NCBI GenBank assembly: GCA_021768245.1
Contig: JAETNO010000002.1
Location: forward strand, 124,001-188,000
Direction of reading: 5' to 3'
Length of the DNA stretch: 64,000 bases
Origin: Bacteroidaceae bacterium
GTDB lineage: Bacteria > Bacteroidota > Bacteroidia > Bacteroidales > Muribaculaceae
The notes under the pieces were generated by a model. That model saw only the letters and a list, made by a program, of their open reading frames with translations, searched no databases and was not told the DNA's origin. The position numbers and the translations under genes are program-made. Numbering within the stretch: position 1 is the stretch's first letter; every line of letters begins with the position of its first letter. Shown here in pieces: positions 42,214-51,468 of this stretch.

Positions 42214-43881
42214 ATGATACATTCGTGTAATTTGAACCATATAGTAAGGATTTTACTCCTTTCCATAGTGTTTGCGATGCCGGAATCTCTATATGCAGTC
42301 AAGCCGAAAGTCGCGTCTCCTATGGAAGACCGCAACAACGTTATTGATAACACTCTCGACAGCCTAAACAAGGCCCGCACGGCCCGTCCTGTTCCCGGTT
42401 CAAGCCGAAGGGGGAACAATCCGGTGCTTTTTCTTGTTGGAAATTCCACCATGCGTACAGGAACGTTAGGCAATGGGAACAACGGGCAATGGGGCTGGGG
42501 ATATTATTTCCCCGAGTATTTCGACGAGAATAAAATAACAGTCGAAAACCATGCCCTTGGAGGAATGAGCAGCCGTACTTTCTATGAACGCCTTTGGCCT
42601 GAAGTCCTACAGGGTGTGAGGAAAGGTGACTGGGTCATAATTGAATTGGGACATAATGACAATGGCCCTTATGACAGCGGCCGTGCCAGGGCTTCGATTC
42701 CCGGAATTGGAAAAGATACACTCCATGTGGTTATTAAGGAAACGGGTGATAAACGGATTGTCTATACTTATGGAGAATATATGCGCAGATTTGTCAATGA
42801 GGTCAAGGCTAAAGGGGCTTATCCTATATTGATGTCTCTTACTCCACGAAATGCATGGCTCGATGCGGACAGTACGAAAATCGAAAGGGTTGATGACACG
42901 TTCGGCCTATGGGCGCGTCAGGTCGCACGGCAGACCAAAGTTCCTTTTATAGACCTTAACCGTATTTCAGGCGATAAGTTTGAGTGTTATGGCAAGGAGA
43001 AGGTGAAAACCATGTTCTATCTTGACCGTATACATTCAAGTGAATTCGGCGCGAGAGCCAATGCTGAGTCTGCGGCTGAAGGGCTACGAAACTGTAAAGG
43101 CTTGAAGCTCGCAAGTTATATGAAACCGGTTGAGGCAGACAGCGTCACGGGACAATCCCGTAAAGGGAATAATCCGGTTGTCTTTACCATCGGAGACAGC
43201 ACTGTTAAAAATGAGGACTCCTCGCCCGACGGCATGTGGGGATGGGGAAGTGTACTCGGTGAATATCTTGATAGCGACAATGTAACTGTCGAGAATCACG
43301 CAATGCCCGGAAGGAGTGCGCGTAAATTTCTTGACGAGGGCCGATGGGATAAGGTTTACAATGCCCTTTATCCCGGCGATATTGTACTGATCCAATTCGG
43401 CCATAATGATGCCGGACCGATTGACAGCGGTAAGGAGCGGGCGGAACTTCCAGGGACCGGAGGTGAAAGCAAGGTCTTTAAAATGAAAAGCGATGGACGG
43501 TATAAGGTTGTCTATACCTACGGGTGGTATCTGCGGAAGTTTATAATGGATGCGAAAGAGAAGGGAGCTATACCTGTAGTGATAAGCCATACGCCTCGAA
43601 ACAAATTCGATAATGGCCTGATTGAAAGCAATGCCTCAAGTTTTGGTGCATGGACGGAGGAGGTTGCCAAGATGGAGAATGTGCCATACGTGAACCTAAA
43701 CCGTGTTTCAGGTATGAAACTGCAAAAGATGGCTGATGAGAGCGGACTGAAGCTCGTCAATTCTTATTTCAAGAATGACCATAGCCATAGTTCGTTGAAA
43801 GGTGCCCATCTCAATGCACAGGGTATAATCGAAAGCCTGGATTATGAAGGCTCTCCACTGCATCCCTTCATAAAGAGATGA
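42214..43881 (+). CDS. Secreted tandem SGNH esterase (rhamnogalacturonan acetylesterase-like, CE12-type)
   Basis: 555 aa from the ATG at 42214 (the frame opens at a GTG at 42202). A signal peptide (MIHSCNLNHIVRILLLSIVF, then AMPESLYA) is followed by two homologous SGNH domains. Domain 1: LVGNSTMRTG, WGWGYYF, ENHALGGMSSRTF, IIELGHNDNGPYDS and DRIHSSEFGARANAE. Domain 2: IGDSTVKNED, WGWGSVL, ENHAMPGRSARKF, IQFGHNDAGPIDS and HSSLKGAHLNAQG. These match rhamnogalacturonan acetylesterases, which remove acetyl groups from pectin. In domain 1 the GDS motif is GNS: the Ser nucleophile stays but the Asp is replaced. Catalysis by both domains is inferred. Confidence 0.88.
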   Translation: MIHSCNLNHIVRILLLSIVFAMPESLYAVKPKVASPMEDRNNVIDNTLDSLNKARTARPVPGSSRRGNNPVLFLVGNSTMRTGTLGNGNNGQWGWGYYFPEYFDENKITVENHALGGMSSRTFYERLWPEVLQGVRKGDWVIIELGHNDNGPYDSGRARASIPGIGKDTLHVVIKETGDKRIVYTYGEYMRRFVNEVKAKGAYPILMSLTPRNAWLDADSTKIERVDDTFGLWARQVARQTKVPFIDLNRISGDKFECYGKEKVKTMFYLDRIHSSEFGARANAESAAEGLRNCKGLKLASYMKPVEADSVTGQSRKGNNPVVFTIGDSTVKNEDSSPDGMWGWGSVLGEYLDSDNVTVENHAMPGRSARKFLDEGRWDKVYNALYPGDIVLIQFGHNDAGPIDSGKERAELPGTGGESKVFKMKSDGRYKVVYTYGWYLRKFIMDAKEKGAIPVVISHTPRNKFDNGLIESNASSFGAWTEEVAKMENVPYVNLNRVSGMKLQKMADESGLKLVNSYFKNDHSHSSLKGAHLNAQGIIESLDYEGSPLHPFIKR

Positions 43882-43941
43882 TTGGTGACTCGGTCATATT
43901 ATGGATTTCAATGACTTTCAGTCAGTCCCTTGCAACAGATT

Positions 43942-43990
43942 ACAAACAATACAGGTCACGTCAATTTTTGACGTGACCTGTATTGTTTGT
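43942..43990. terminator. Perfect 22-bp stem-loop, bidirectional terminator
   Basis: ACAAACAATACAGGTCACGT plus CA (43942-43963), loop ATTTT, and the exact complementary arm (43969-43990). It lies between the convergent esterase and tyrA genes. The AT-rich outer part supplies T-runs on both strands. Confidence 0.88.
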
Positions 43991-44001
43991 GTGAGGATTC
44001 A

Positions 44002-44775
44002 TTATTTAATATGCTCCCTGACGCGTGCTAAATAGGCTGTCATTGCGTCGCTGTCATGACGTCGGATGATGTCAAGGAGTTCGGCCATCTGTTTCTGTAT
44101 ATTTTCCAATTGTTCCGGAGTGTTGGGATTAAACAGAATTTCACTGACCAGATAGTCGTCTTCAGACATCAGGCCCCGTGCAATCTGCATATGGCGTTTG
44201 AATGTCGTCCCCGGGGCCTCCTGATGTCTCATTACTCCGGCAAAGGCCAGTGTGGCTGCAAACGGTATTGAGAGGGAATATGCGATTGTCTCGTCATGTT
44301 GTTCGAACGTGTATTCCACGATGTTAAGATGGAGGCGTGAGTAGAGGTCTCTGAAGAACACCTTTCCGAGATGGTCGCCTTCTGAGATAATAATGGCATT
44401 CTCATTGCTGAGATTGCTCAATGATGCGAAGGTCGGGCCAAACATCGGGTGGGTGCTGACGAAAGGATGTCCGCAATTGGCATAGAACTCGGGTAGGCCG
44501 GTCTTCACGGATGCTATATCACTGATGATGCATGACTGCGGTATGTGAGGCAGGACGGTATTGAAGGCGTCGAGTGTGTATTTTACAGTCGATGCGTTGA
44601 TTACAAGCTGCGGTTCAAAGGCGTCGATTTCTTCAAGTCCCTTGAAACGCAAGGCATTGAATGTGTATCGCAGGCGTTGCGGATCAGGGTCGTAAACTGC
44701 CACTTCATGGTCAAATGACAGGAGGTCGCAGAAGAAACTACCCATTTTGCCTGCTCCGAGAATCAGGATTTTCAT
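44002..44775 (-). CDS. tyrA: Prephenate dehydrogenase
   Basis: 257 aa. TyrA oxidatively decarboxylates prephenate to 4-hydroxyphenylpyruvate in tyrosine synthesis. It starts with the NAD-binding MKILILGAGKMGSFFCDLL. IISDIASVKTGLPEF and GHPFVSTHPMFGPTFAS are family blocks, the latter with the catalytic His. It overlaps the DAHP synthase gene by 4 bp and is the last gene of the Phe/Tyr operon. No ACT domain is attached. Confidence 0.94.
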   Translation of the reverse strand: MKILILGAGKMGSFFCDLLSFDHEVAVYDPDPQRLRYTFNALRFKGLEEIDAFEPQLVINASTVKYTLDAFNTVLPHIPQSCIISDIASVKTGLPEFYANCGHPFVSTHPMFGPTFASLSNLSNENAIIISEGDHLGKVFFRDLYSRLHLNIVEYTFEQHDETIAYSLSIPFAATLAFAGVMRHQEAPGTTFKRHMQIARGLMSEDDYLVSEILFNPNTPEQLENIQKQMAELLDIIRRHDSDAMTAYLARVREHIK

Positions 44776-45848
44776 GATTTTTTCTCGTTGAGTTCTACCT
44801 GTATGCGCACGGACTCCTCGTGGATTGACGATAGTATGTCGCGCATGAAATCTTCGCTTACTCCAAGTTGTGATGCGGCTTTTACGCGTGTCGACATAAT
44901 GTCGCCGTATCGTCCCGGCTGCACTACAGGCATGTTGTGTTTCTTTTTATACTCTCCGATTTCACGTGAAATATTCATGCGTTTGGCGAGGATTTCAAGG
45001 AGGTCGTTGTCGAGTTGGTCAATCTGTCTGCGCAACTGGGCGAGGCTCTCAGAAGAAGTAGGAACATCTCGGTAAACGAGATTGTCGAGGATTACGCCGA
45101 GTACTTCAGGAGTAATCTGTTGATTCTTGTCACTCCACGCACAGTCGGGATTGCAGTGGCTTTCTATAATCAGACCGTCGAAGCCCATGTCGAGAGCCTG
45201 CTGGGATAGGGAGGCAATCAGTTCACGTTTACCGCCGATATGGCTTGGGTCGCAGATTATGGGGATATTCGGATAGCGCACACGAAGCTCCAGAGGGATG
45301 CGCCATTGCGGATGGTTACGGTAGATGTGCTCACCATAGGTACTGAATCCCCGGTGTATGACTCCGAGCCGTGTGATTCCTGCATTGTAGAGGCGTTCGA
45401 GTGCTCCAATCCAGAGTTCGAGGTCTGGATTCACGGGATTTTTGACAAGTACGGGAATATCGCGTCCGCTTTCTCTCAGAACGTCGGCAATTTCTTGCAT
45501 GGCGAACGGGTTTGCAGATGTACGGGCTCCAATCCAAAGAAGGTCTATGTCATATTCTAATGCGGCTTCCACATGGCCACGGTTTGCAACTTCCGTGGCA
45601 ACCTTCAAGCCTGTTTCTTCGCGGACTTTATTGAGCCATGCGAGTCCGGGAACTCCGACACCTTCAAAGCCACCGGGCTTTGTGCGTGGTTTCCATATGC
45701 CGGCGCGGTAGATTTTGACACCGTTGCGTGCGAGCTGGCGCGCTGTTTCCATGACTTGTTCTTCTGTTTCCGCGCTGCATGGGCCGGAAATCACAATGGG
45801 CTTGGTTAGTTCCACTCCATTGATTGCGAGTGGCTGAATATTTTCCAT
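44772..45848 (-). CDS. DAHP synthase (type I-beta) fused to chorismate mutase
   Basis: 358 aa. Residues 1-262 are DAHP synthase, the first step of the shikimate pathway: KPIVISGPCSAETEEQVMETA, YRAGIWKPRTKPGGFEG, LWIGARTSANPFAMQEIAD, and PIICDPSHIGGKRE. Residues 265-358 are an AroQ-type chorismate mutase: LRRQIDQLDNDLLEILAKRM and NISREIGEYKKKHNMPVVQP. The fusion joins the first step and the branch step to prephenate, and the mutase part can act as a feedback sensor. It lies in the operon with tyrA and pheA. Confidence 0.95.
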   Translation of the reverse strand: MENIQPLAINGVELTKPIVISGPCSAETEEQVMETARQLARNGVKIYRAGIWKPRTKPGGFEGVGVPGLAWLNKVREETGLKVATEVANRGHVEAALEYDIDLLWIGARTSANPFAMQEIADVLRESGRDIPVLVKNPVNPDLELWIGALERLYNAGITRLGVIHRGFSTYGEHIYRNHPQWRIPLELRVRYPNIPIICDPSHIGGKRELIASLSQQALDMGFDGLIIESHCNPDCAWSDKNQQITPEVLGVILDNLVYRDVPTSSESLAQLRRQIDQLDNDLLEILAKRMNISREIGEYKKKHNMPVVQPGRYGDIMSTRVKAASQLGVSEDFMRDILSSIHEESVRIQVELNEKKS

Positions 45849-45911
45849 AATCTGGGAGATATAGAGTTTTTAGATTAATCGATGAATGTGATTACAGATA
45901 GGGAGGCCTCA

Positions 45912-47072
45912 TCATTTCAGGGCCTTGATGCGTTCAAGAGCCTCTTCCATCCGCTCCTGTGTGGCGCATAGTGAAATCCTGATGTAGCGGTTTCCGTTTG
46001 AACCGAAAATAAATCCCGGTGTCAGGAACACTTTCGCTTCTTGAAGCAGACGGTCAGCGAGTGATTCGGAACTTATATCCGGATTGTTTATGCGGCCCCA
46101 AAGGAAGAGCCCGCGCTGTTTTGGGTCGAAGCTGCATCCAAGTTCCGTCATTATTTCTTCTGCCACCTTGCGTCGCGATGAATAAACGGCATTTACTTCA
46201 TCATACCAGCTCTTATCCGCTTCAAGAGCTTTTGCTGCGGCGAGCATTGTGGGCTTGAATTGTCCTGAGTCGATATTGCTCTTGACTTTCAGTATCCATG
46301 AAAGAAAGGTAGGGTTGGATGCGGCCATTCCCACGCGCCATCCAGGCATATTGTGACTTTTTGACAGAGAATTCATCTCTATCGCTATATCCTTGGCTCC
46401 TTCGACCTGAAGGATACTCATCGGTTTGTCGTTAAGAATAAACGAATAGGGATTATCGTTTACGATTACGATTCCATGCTTCTTGCCGAAAGCGATTGCC
46501 TTTTCAAATGTCTCCATGCGTGCGGCAGCTCCTGTCGGCATATGTGGATAGTTGAGCCACATGAGTTTTATCCTGTCGAGCGGGAGTTTTTCAAGTGCTT
46601 CGAAATCAGGTTGCCAGTCACTCTCTTCGGTAAGGTCATAGTTGAATATTTCAGCGCCTACAAGCTTGCTTATCGAGGAGTAGGTGGGATATCCGGGATT
46701 TGGGACGAGAACACCGTCGCCCGGGTTGAGAAAGGCGAGGGATATATGTGTGACTCCCTCTTTCGAGCCTATCAGAGGTTGTATTTCAGTTTTTGGATTG
46801 AGTGTAACACCATACCATTTCCTATACCAGTTAGAGAAACTTTCGCGCAATTCCAGAACTCCGACATGAGGCTGATATCCATGGTTGTCGGGCTTTTTCA
46901 ACGCCTCAGTCATAGTTGATATTACCGAGTCATGTGGAGGTCTGTCAGGGCCACCTATGCCGAGGGATATCACATCGAGCCCGGCAGCCTTCATCACGGC
47001 AACTTCTTTAAGCTTTGTGGAGAAATAATACTCCTTTATGTTTTCGACTCTTTTGGAGGGTTTGATTTCCAT
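45912..47072 (-). CDS. PLP-dependent class I aminotransferase (probably aromatic)
   Basis: 386 aa. Fold type I aminotransferase: LGIGGPDRPPHDSV near the start, PNPGYPTYSSISKLVGAEIF, LMWLNYPHMPTGAAA, VNDNPYSFILND, and SLSKSHNMPGWRVGMAAS with the PLP-binding Lys. Position between pheA and the DAHP synthase gene suggests it transaminates phenylpyruvate and 4-hydroxyphenylpyruvate to Phe and Tyr. Aspartate or diaminopimelate-type specificity remains possible from sequence alone. Confidence 0.9.
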   Translation of the reverse strand: MEIKPSKRVENIKEYYFSTKLKEVAVMKAAGLDVISLGIGGPDRPPHDSVISTMTEALKKPDNHGYQPHVGVLELRESFSNWYRKWYGVTLNPKTEIQPLIGSKEGVTHISLAFLNPGDGVLVPNPGYPTYSSISKLVGAEIFNYDLTEESDWQPDFEALEKLPLDRIKLMWLNYPHMPTGAAARMETFEKAIAFGKKHGIVIVNDNPYSFILNDKPMSILQVEGAKDIAIEMNSLSKSHNMPGWRVGMAASNPTFLSWILKVKSNIDSGQFKPTMLAAAKALEADKSWYDEVNAVYSSRRKVAEEIMTELGCSFDPKQRGLFLWGRINNPDISSESLADRLLQEAKVFLTPGFIFGSNGNRYIRISLCATQERMEEALERIKALK

Positions 47073-47099
47073 ATGAAAATATAGTGATTGATGGTGGAT

Positions 47100-47948
47100 T
47101 TAATGGGTTATATGCGCTTCTGCATATTCTCCAAGTATCTTCAGGTCTTTTATCAGTGGTCTGACAGCCTCTATGGCCTGATGATAGCGGACAAGACTGT
47201 CAAATGTCACATCGACGTAGAAGCGATATTCCCATTCGCGTCCGATTATCGGGGTTGACTGGATTTTCGACAGGTTGATATCGTAGAACGAAAGTATCGT
47301 CAATATTTTCGAGAGTGCTCCATGTGTATGTGGCAGGGTGAACACTATCGATGCCTTATTGATGCTTGACTCTGCCGGTCCGATTTCAGAGCCGAGAAGC
47401 GGGTCAGCTATGATTAGGAAACGAGTGAAATTTCGCTTGTTAGTTTCAATGCTTCTTTCAAGGATTTTCAGCCCGTAGAGTTCCGCGGCGTATTCACCGC
47501 ACACAGCCGCATGTCCCGTAAGCGAGCCTTCTGAAATCTCTTTGGCACTGCCGGCCGTATCGAGGTGTTCTACAATTTTTAGGTTCGGATGGCGACGCAG
47601 GAACTGTTCGCATTGCATGAGGGCCATAGGATGGGAGTTAACCTCAGTGAGTTCATCGATATCCTGACCGGGAAGAGCACACAGTACGTGTGATATGCGG
47701 AGCTTCAGCTCTCCGAATATTCGGAGGTTACTTTGCCGTAGAAGCTCATGGTTCTGCAGGAGGCTGCCTGCGATTGTGTTTTCAATCGCTACGATACCGA
47801 TTAGTGACGCATCGTTTGCAAGCGTGTCGAACATCGAATGGAAGGTGTCGCACGCCACGGTCTGAATTTCTTCATTCGGCCCGAAATAGAGGTGGGCCGC
47901 TGCGTCGTGATAACATCCTGCTACTCCTTGGATGGTGACCTTTTTCAT
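47100..47948 (-). CDS. pheA: Prephenate dehydratase with ACT domain
   Basis: 282 aa. PheA converts prephenate to phenylpyruvate. The dehydratase part (1-185) has IQGVAGCYHDAAAHLYFGPN, IVAIENTIAGSLLQNHELL and ETNKRNFTRFLIIAD, the latter with the catalytic Thr. The ACT part (about 196-275, IVFTLPHTHGALSKILTILS and EWEYRFYVDVTFDS) binds Phe for feedback inhibition. It is the first structural gene after a Phe/Tyr attenuator (47962-48115) and a consensus promoter. No chorismate mutase domain, which is instead fused to DAHP synthase two genes on. Confidence 0.96.
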   Translation of the reverse strand: MKKVTIQGVAGCYHDAAAHLYFGPNEEIQTVACDTFHSMFDTLANDASLIGIVAIENTIAGSLLQNHELLRQSNLRIFGELKLRISHVLCALPGQDIDELTEVNSHPMALMQCEQFLRRHPNLKIVEHLDTAGSAKEISEGSLTGHAAVCGEYAAELYGLKILERSIETNKRNFTRFLIIADPLLGSEIGPAESSINKASIVFTLPHTHGALSKILTILSFYDINLSKIQSTPIIGREWEYRFYVDVTFDSLVRYHQAIEAVRPLIKDLKILGEYAEAHITH

Positions 47949-47961
47949 CGTTATTTACATT

Positions 47962-47997
47962 AAAAAATCCCGTTTTCGCATTGGAGAACGGGATTTG
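47962..47997 (-). terminator. Attenuator terminator hairpin (arms 3:4) before pheA
   Basis: On the minus strand AAATCCCGTTCTC, loop CAATGC, GAAAACGGGATTTTTT. The stem ends in a run of six T. It lies 13 nt before the pheA ATG. The 5' arm (47984-47997) can instead pair with 48046-48058. Confidence 0.88.
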
Positions 47998-48058
47998 TGT
48001 ATCGTTGTGATGTTTTATTTGCTTCTATTTGATAAATTATGCGCGCAAATCCCTGTTC
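47984..48058 (-). promoter_or_regulatory. Antiterminator (arms 2:3) of the Phe/Tyr attenuator
   Basis: GAACAGGGATTTG (48046-48058) starts directly after the leader-peptide stop codon and pairs with CAAATCCCGTTC (within 47984-47997), leaving one bulged A. That pairing excludes the terminator. A ribosome stalled at Phe/Tyr codons leaves arm 2 free; one that reaches the stop codon covers it. Confidence 0.78.
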
Positions 48059-48115
48059 TTATTTTTTGTCAAAATAAAAATAAAAAGAAAACGAATATGC
48101 GTAAAATCGAGTCAT
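48059..48115 (-). CDS. Phe/Tyr-rich leader peptide of the pheA operon
   Basis: 18 codons plus stop: MTRFYAYSFSFYFYFDKK. Five Phe and four Tyr codons make up half the peptide, six of them in one cluster (FSFYFYF). It starts 23 nt after the -7 box of a consensus promoter and its TAA abuts the antiterminator arm. This is the classic layout of ribosome-mediated attenuation: scarce charged tRNA-Phe or tRNA-Tyr stalls the ribosome and lets the operon be read. The product names downstream (PheA, TyrA) fit both amino acids. Far too short for routine gene callers. Confidence 0.85.
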   Translation of the reverse strand: MTRFYAYSFSFYFYFDKK

Positions 48116-48137
48116 AATTTACTTTTGATTTATAGTG

Positions 48138-48168
48138 CAAAGTTACGGATTATTTAATAAGCGCCAAA
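48138..48168 (-). promoter_or_regulatory. Bacteroidota promoter (TTTG-N19-TAACTTTG) of the Phe/Tyr operon
   Basis: On the minus strand TTTG (48165-48168) and TAACTTTG (48138-48145) with a 19-nt spacer. Transcription should start near 48134, about 20 nt before the leader-peptide ATG. Confidence 0.8.
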
Positions 48169-48201
48169 TAAAATGCCGAAAAAATTACAAATTTTAATTT
48201 A

Positions 48202-51200
48202 TCATACAGAAATTATATCTCCTGAATCCAGATAATAAAGATAGCCGCATACATTTTTATATCCCATTGAAGACAGGAGGTCGACATAGCCGCGAATCTG
48301 TTTGCGGTAGCGTGCCGGAGGTTGCACGCCACTTTTGAAATCGATTATATCGATAGCTCCGTCAGAGGTCCATACAACCCGGTCCGGACGATATGACTTG
48401 TCGGGGCCTGTTATGACAGGACGTTCAATAAGGACCCTGCTGTAACCCTCAAACCATTTGGAGGCCCGTTTGTCGTTTACACGGCTTAGGATTATTGAAT
48501 GGATTTCGTTGATGTCGTCTTCGGTAAGTTCCTTTGCCTTGCGTGCATGCCGGAGGTTATTGATGGCCACCTGTACATCAGCCTTTATACGGATATCAGC
48601 CATTATATCGTGGAGAAGGATGCCTCTGTCGCGTGCGTTCTCGATATTGTAATATCTTTCTTCAAGCTTTGTGTTTGACCAGATTTCTCTATGTGGACAT
48701 GTATAGTACGTTTTCATGTCAAGAAGCAACGACGGTGTAAGGGCTGTTTTGTCTGATTTGTGCTTCTCAACCGCTTTTGTCGGAGTGCCTATTGTAAGTT
48801 CAGTTTCAAACCCAGGATGGTTGAGCTTTATTGCGTCAATTATATCGGCTGACATCCCGGCGCTCCGTCCTGAAGCCGAAGGCAGTCCTATGTGCAGTTC
48901 ATCGACCGCACGTGTGAATGCTACATATAGAAGATTGACGGTGTCAAGTTTATTCTGGTTGCAGACTTCTGTATATCGGTCGGCAAATGGCGTGCCGTCC
49001 ATTGCTGATGAAAGGCGCAGCGGTATCATAGGTGGAACAACATTCCCATCAATGCCCGGGATTTCGTTAAGACGGAACCATGCAAGTTCTGAATGGTTCC
49101 CTGTTGTCATTTGGGCAAATGGGATATGCACGCATGGATATTCGAGTCCTTTTGATTTATGTATGGTCAATATATTTAAGGCACTGTCGTCAGATGCTCC
49201 TGCCACGGAAGTCTTGGAGCCCGTTTCGTCCCACCATCTGAGGAATGAACGGATATCACCGTGTCCCCGGTTGACATATTCAGTCACAAGGTCTTGAAAA
49301 GCTGTTATATATAAATTTTCTCCATGAAGGTTTTCAATAGGGACAAATTCAGAGATAATATTCTCGACCAATGAAATAAGGTCGATTGAGAAATCCGATA
49401 TTGTCGCTTCTGATGCAGTTGACCGGTGACCGGGTCCTGTCGGGTTGGAATTAGACGAATCTGTTCCGGGATTAAGGGCATCGACGAGGGCACAAGAAGG
49501 GGATGCTCCATGGCTGCGTAGGCTTTCGAAACGGTTGATTAGTGCCGCTACCTCCCGACGTGTTTTTTTTCTTGAATCAGGGGTGAAGTCTGTAGCGGAT
49601 ATAAGACGCAGACGGCTTATGATTAGGGAAACAGAGGGGGAGTTCCCTAACATAAGTGATGAGTCAGACACTATGCGAAACGGCGGGAAGTCCGGGTCTG
49701 TCAGTTTTACTGATTCAAGGTGCTTTATTATCATGTTTCCTTCATCCCATCTACGGACAAGGATTGCTATATCTCCGGGGCGGTAGCCTGATGAAAGTTG
49801 GCGGCGCAGCTGGATTGTGAGGTTCGCAAGGGCTTCTTCAGTCCATTCCTCTTTTTTAGTTCCTTGGTAGACTGAAACTTTGACATAGCCATGATGTTCG
49901 GTATGCTTTGGCGATACTTGCTGCACAACGTTGGAATATATGTCTTCGAAGCCGAGATTTTTTACGAGAGATGAAAAGAATTCATTGTTGAAACGAATCA
50001 CGTCGGCAGATGAACGCCAATTGGTATTTTCTGAAATCGTATCTCCGCTTATTTTAACGCGGCCTTGCGTTATACTCTCGTTGTGAAGGTTATGTAGCAA
50101 TGACGGGTCGCTATTGCGGAAGCGATAGATGCATTGCTTCTCGTCGCCGATTACGAGATTGTCGTGGTCATAGGCCAAACTTTCCTTTATTAGCGGACGG
50201 AGATTTGACCATTGGCTGTGGGAGGTGTCCTGAAATTCGTCTATAAGATAGTGTCTGTACCATGTCCCGACGCGTTCGTATAAGAACGGAGTGTCTTCAT
50301 TGCCGATTATTTTGGATATAAGGGCATTGGTGTCACTTAGAAGTATGGTGGAATTCTCCCTACGATATCGGTCGAGATATGTGGCGATGGTCGAAAGGAG
50401 TCCGAGCTGATATAGATTCGCGGAAATGATGCGTAGTGTACGCACATTCTCACTGCTGAATTTCATTGCCTCTAAGGCGTTGTGGATAACAGGGTCGAAG
50501 TCCGGGCGGAGGGGAGAGGTCTTGCCCTTTTTCACATAGGCATTGTCGATATCGTCACACGATTTCAGTACTGTTGCTGAGAGAGGCTTGGAGTCATAGC
50601 CGTTTTGTGCCCATTTGGATATCGGTTTGTATATGTTTGACGATACAATATCTTTCCCGTCCAGATTGTCTATTTCGAGGATGGCCTTACGGCACGCTTG
50701 AACTGTCGAGTCCGTGATTTCACGCGACATCCGGAATATCCGGTTCTTGAATTCATTGAATTTTGTCTCGTCCGACAGATAGGTGAGGAGTTCTTTTTCA
50801 TTCTCCCTGTAGACATCGTCGGTTATATCGGCAATGAATGAGATTAAATCGCGATGGATATAGGATGTGCGGTTGAAAATGTTAAAAGTCCTGCCGTCTT
50901 CAATTAAAGCTGTCATGTAGTTTGACAGCCAGTTGATAAGCATGGAGGTGCGTTTGGTCTGTTCGCCGTGGTTAAGGTCCTGAAGCAATTTATCGACACT
51001 CATGGCTATTATCGCCCTGTCGTCGAGTTCAAGTTCGTAGTTGCCTGAGACTTCCGCTTCCCTGGCAAAGGCGCGCAATATTGTCTGAAAGAATGAGTCG
51101 ATAGTGGATACTCCAAAGAAATTGAAATCATATAGAAGGTCGTGAAGGGCTATGGATGCCGCATTTTTCAACTCTTTTCCGGAGCAGGAAAATGAATTGC

Positions 51201-51468
51201 AAAGTTCAGTTGCATACGGACTTTCCTTTGACCAACCTTTTTCAAGTCCCGCAATGACTGCAAGTTCGTGGATGATGCGGTTTTTCATCTCCTCCGTTGC
51301 CTTGTTGGTAAATGTGATTGCAAGTACGGAGCGATGGGTATTGCGCTTGCCGCGATTGAGGCAATATGAACCGTCCTCCTTTTTATGTCCAAGGAGAAGC
51401 TTTATATATTCACGGGCAAGAGTGAAGGTTTTTCCCGAGCCGGCGGAAGCTTTGTAAATGTTAATCAT
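48202..51468 (-). CDS. AddA/RecB-like UvrD helicase with C-terminal nuclease
   Basis: 1088 aa. Processive helicase-nuclease of the RecBCD/AddAB type used in double-strand-break repair. Motor: Walker A ASAGSGKTFTLAREY (8-22), Ia LAITFTNKATEEMKNRI, II YLIDEFQDTSHSQW, III VIGDEKQCIYRFRNSD, V ILTIHKSKGLEYPCVHIPF, VI LLYVAFTRAVDELHIG. The C-terminal nuclease has RPDRVVWTSDGAIDIIDFKSG, then YRKQIRGYVDLL, which matches the GxxD-(12)-DYK pattern. No AddB-like partner is adjacent. The start codon follows the SUI1 gene stop without a gap. Confidence 0.92.
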   Translation of the reverse strand: MINIYKASAGSGKTFTLAREYIKLLLGHKKEDGSYCLNRGKRNTHRSVLAITFTNKATEEMKNRIIHELAVIAGLEKGWSKESPYATELCNSFSCSGKELKNAASIALHDLLYDFNFFGVSTIDSFFQTILRAFAREAEVSGNYELELDDRAIIAMSVDKLLQDLNHGEQTKRTSMLINWLSNYMTALIEDGRTFNIFNRTSYIHRDLISFIADITDDVYRENEKELLTYLSDETKFNEFKNRIFRMSREITDSTVQACRKAILEIDNLDGKDIVSSNIYKPISKWAQNGYDSKPLSATVLKSCDDIDNAYVKKGKTSPLRPDFDPVIHNALEAMKFSSENVRTLRIISANLYQLGLLSTIATYLDRYRRENSTILLSDTNALISKIIGNEDTPFLYERVGTWYRHYLIDEFQDTSHSQWSNLRPLIKESLAYDHDNLVIGDEKQCIYRFRNSDPSLLHNLHNESITQGRVKISGDTISENTNWRSSADVIRFNNEFFSSLVKNLGFEDIYSNVVQQVSPKHTEHHGYVKVSVYQGTKKEEWTEEALANLTIQLRRQLSSGYRPGDIAILVRRWDEGNMIIKHLESVKLTDPDFPPFRIVSDSSLMLGNSPSVSLIISRLRLISATDFTPDSRKKTRREVAALINRFESLRSHGASPSCALVDALNPGTDSSNSNPTGPGHRSTASEATISDFSIDLISLVENIISEFVPIENLHGENLYITAFQDLVTEYVNRGHGDIRSFLRWWDETGSKTSVAGASDDSALNILTIHKSKGLEYPCVHIPFAQMTTGNHSELAWFRLNEIPGIDGNVVPPMIPLRLSSAMDGTPFADRYTEVCNQNKLDTVNLLYVAFTRAVDELHIGLPSASGRSAGMSADIIDAIKLNHPGFETELTIGTPTKAVEKHKSDKTALTPSLLLDMKTYYTCPHREIWSNTKLEERYYNIENARDRGILLHDIMADIRIKADVQVAINNLRHARKAKELTEDDINEIHSIILSRVNDKRASKWFEGYSRVLIERPVITGPDKSYRPDRVVWTSDGAIDIIDFKSGVQPPARYRKQIRGYVDLLSSMGYKNVCGYLYYLDSGDIISV

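Noticed and set aside
42214..43881. Assembly duplication of the SGNH domain
   Set aside because: The two halves are clearly diverged (GNST/GDST, different linkers), so they are an old tandem duplication and not an artefact.
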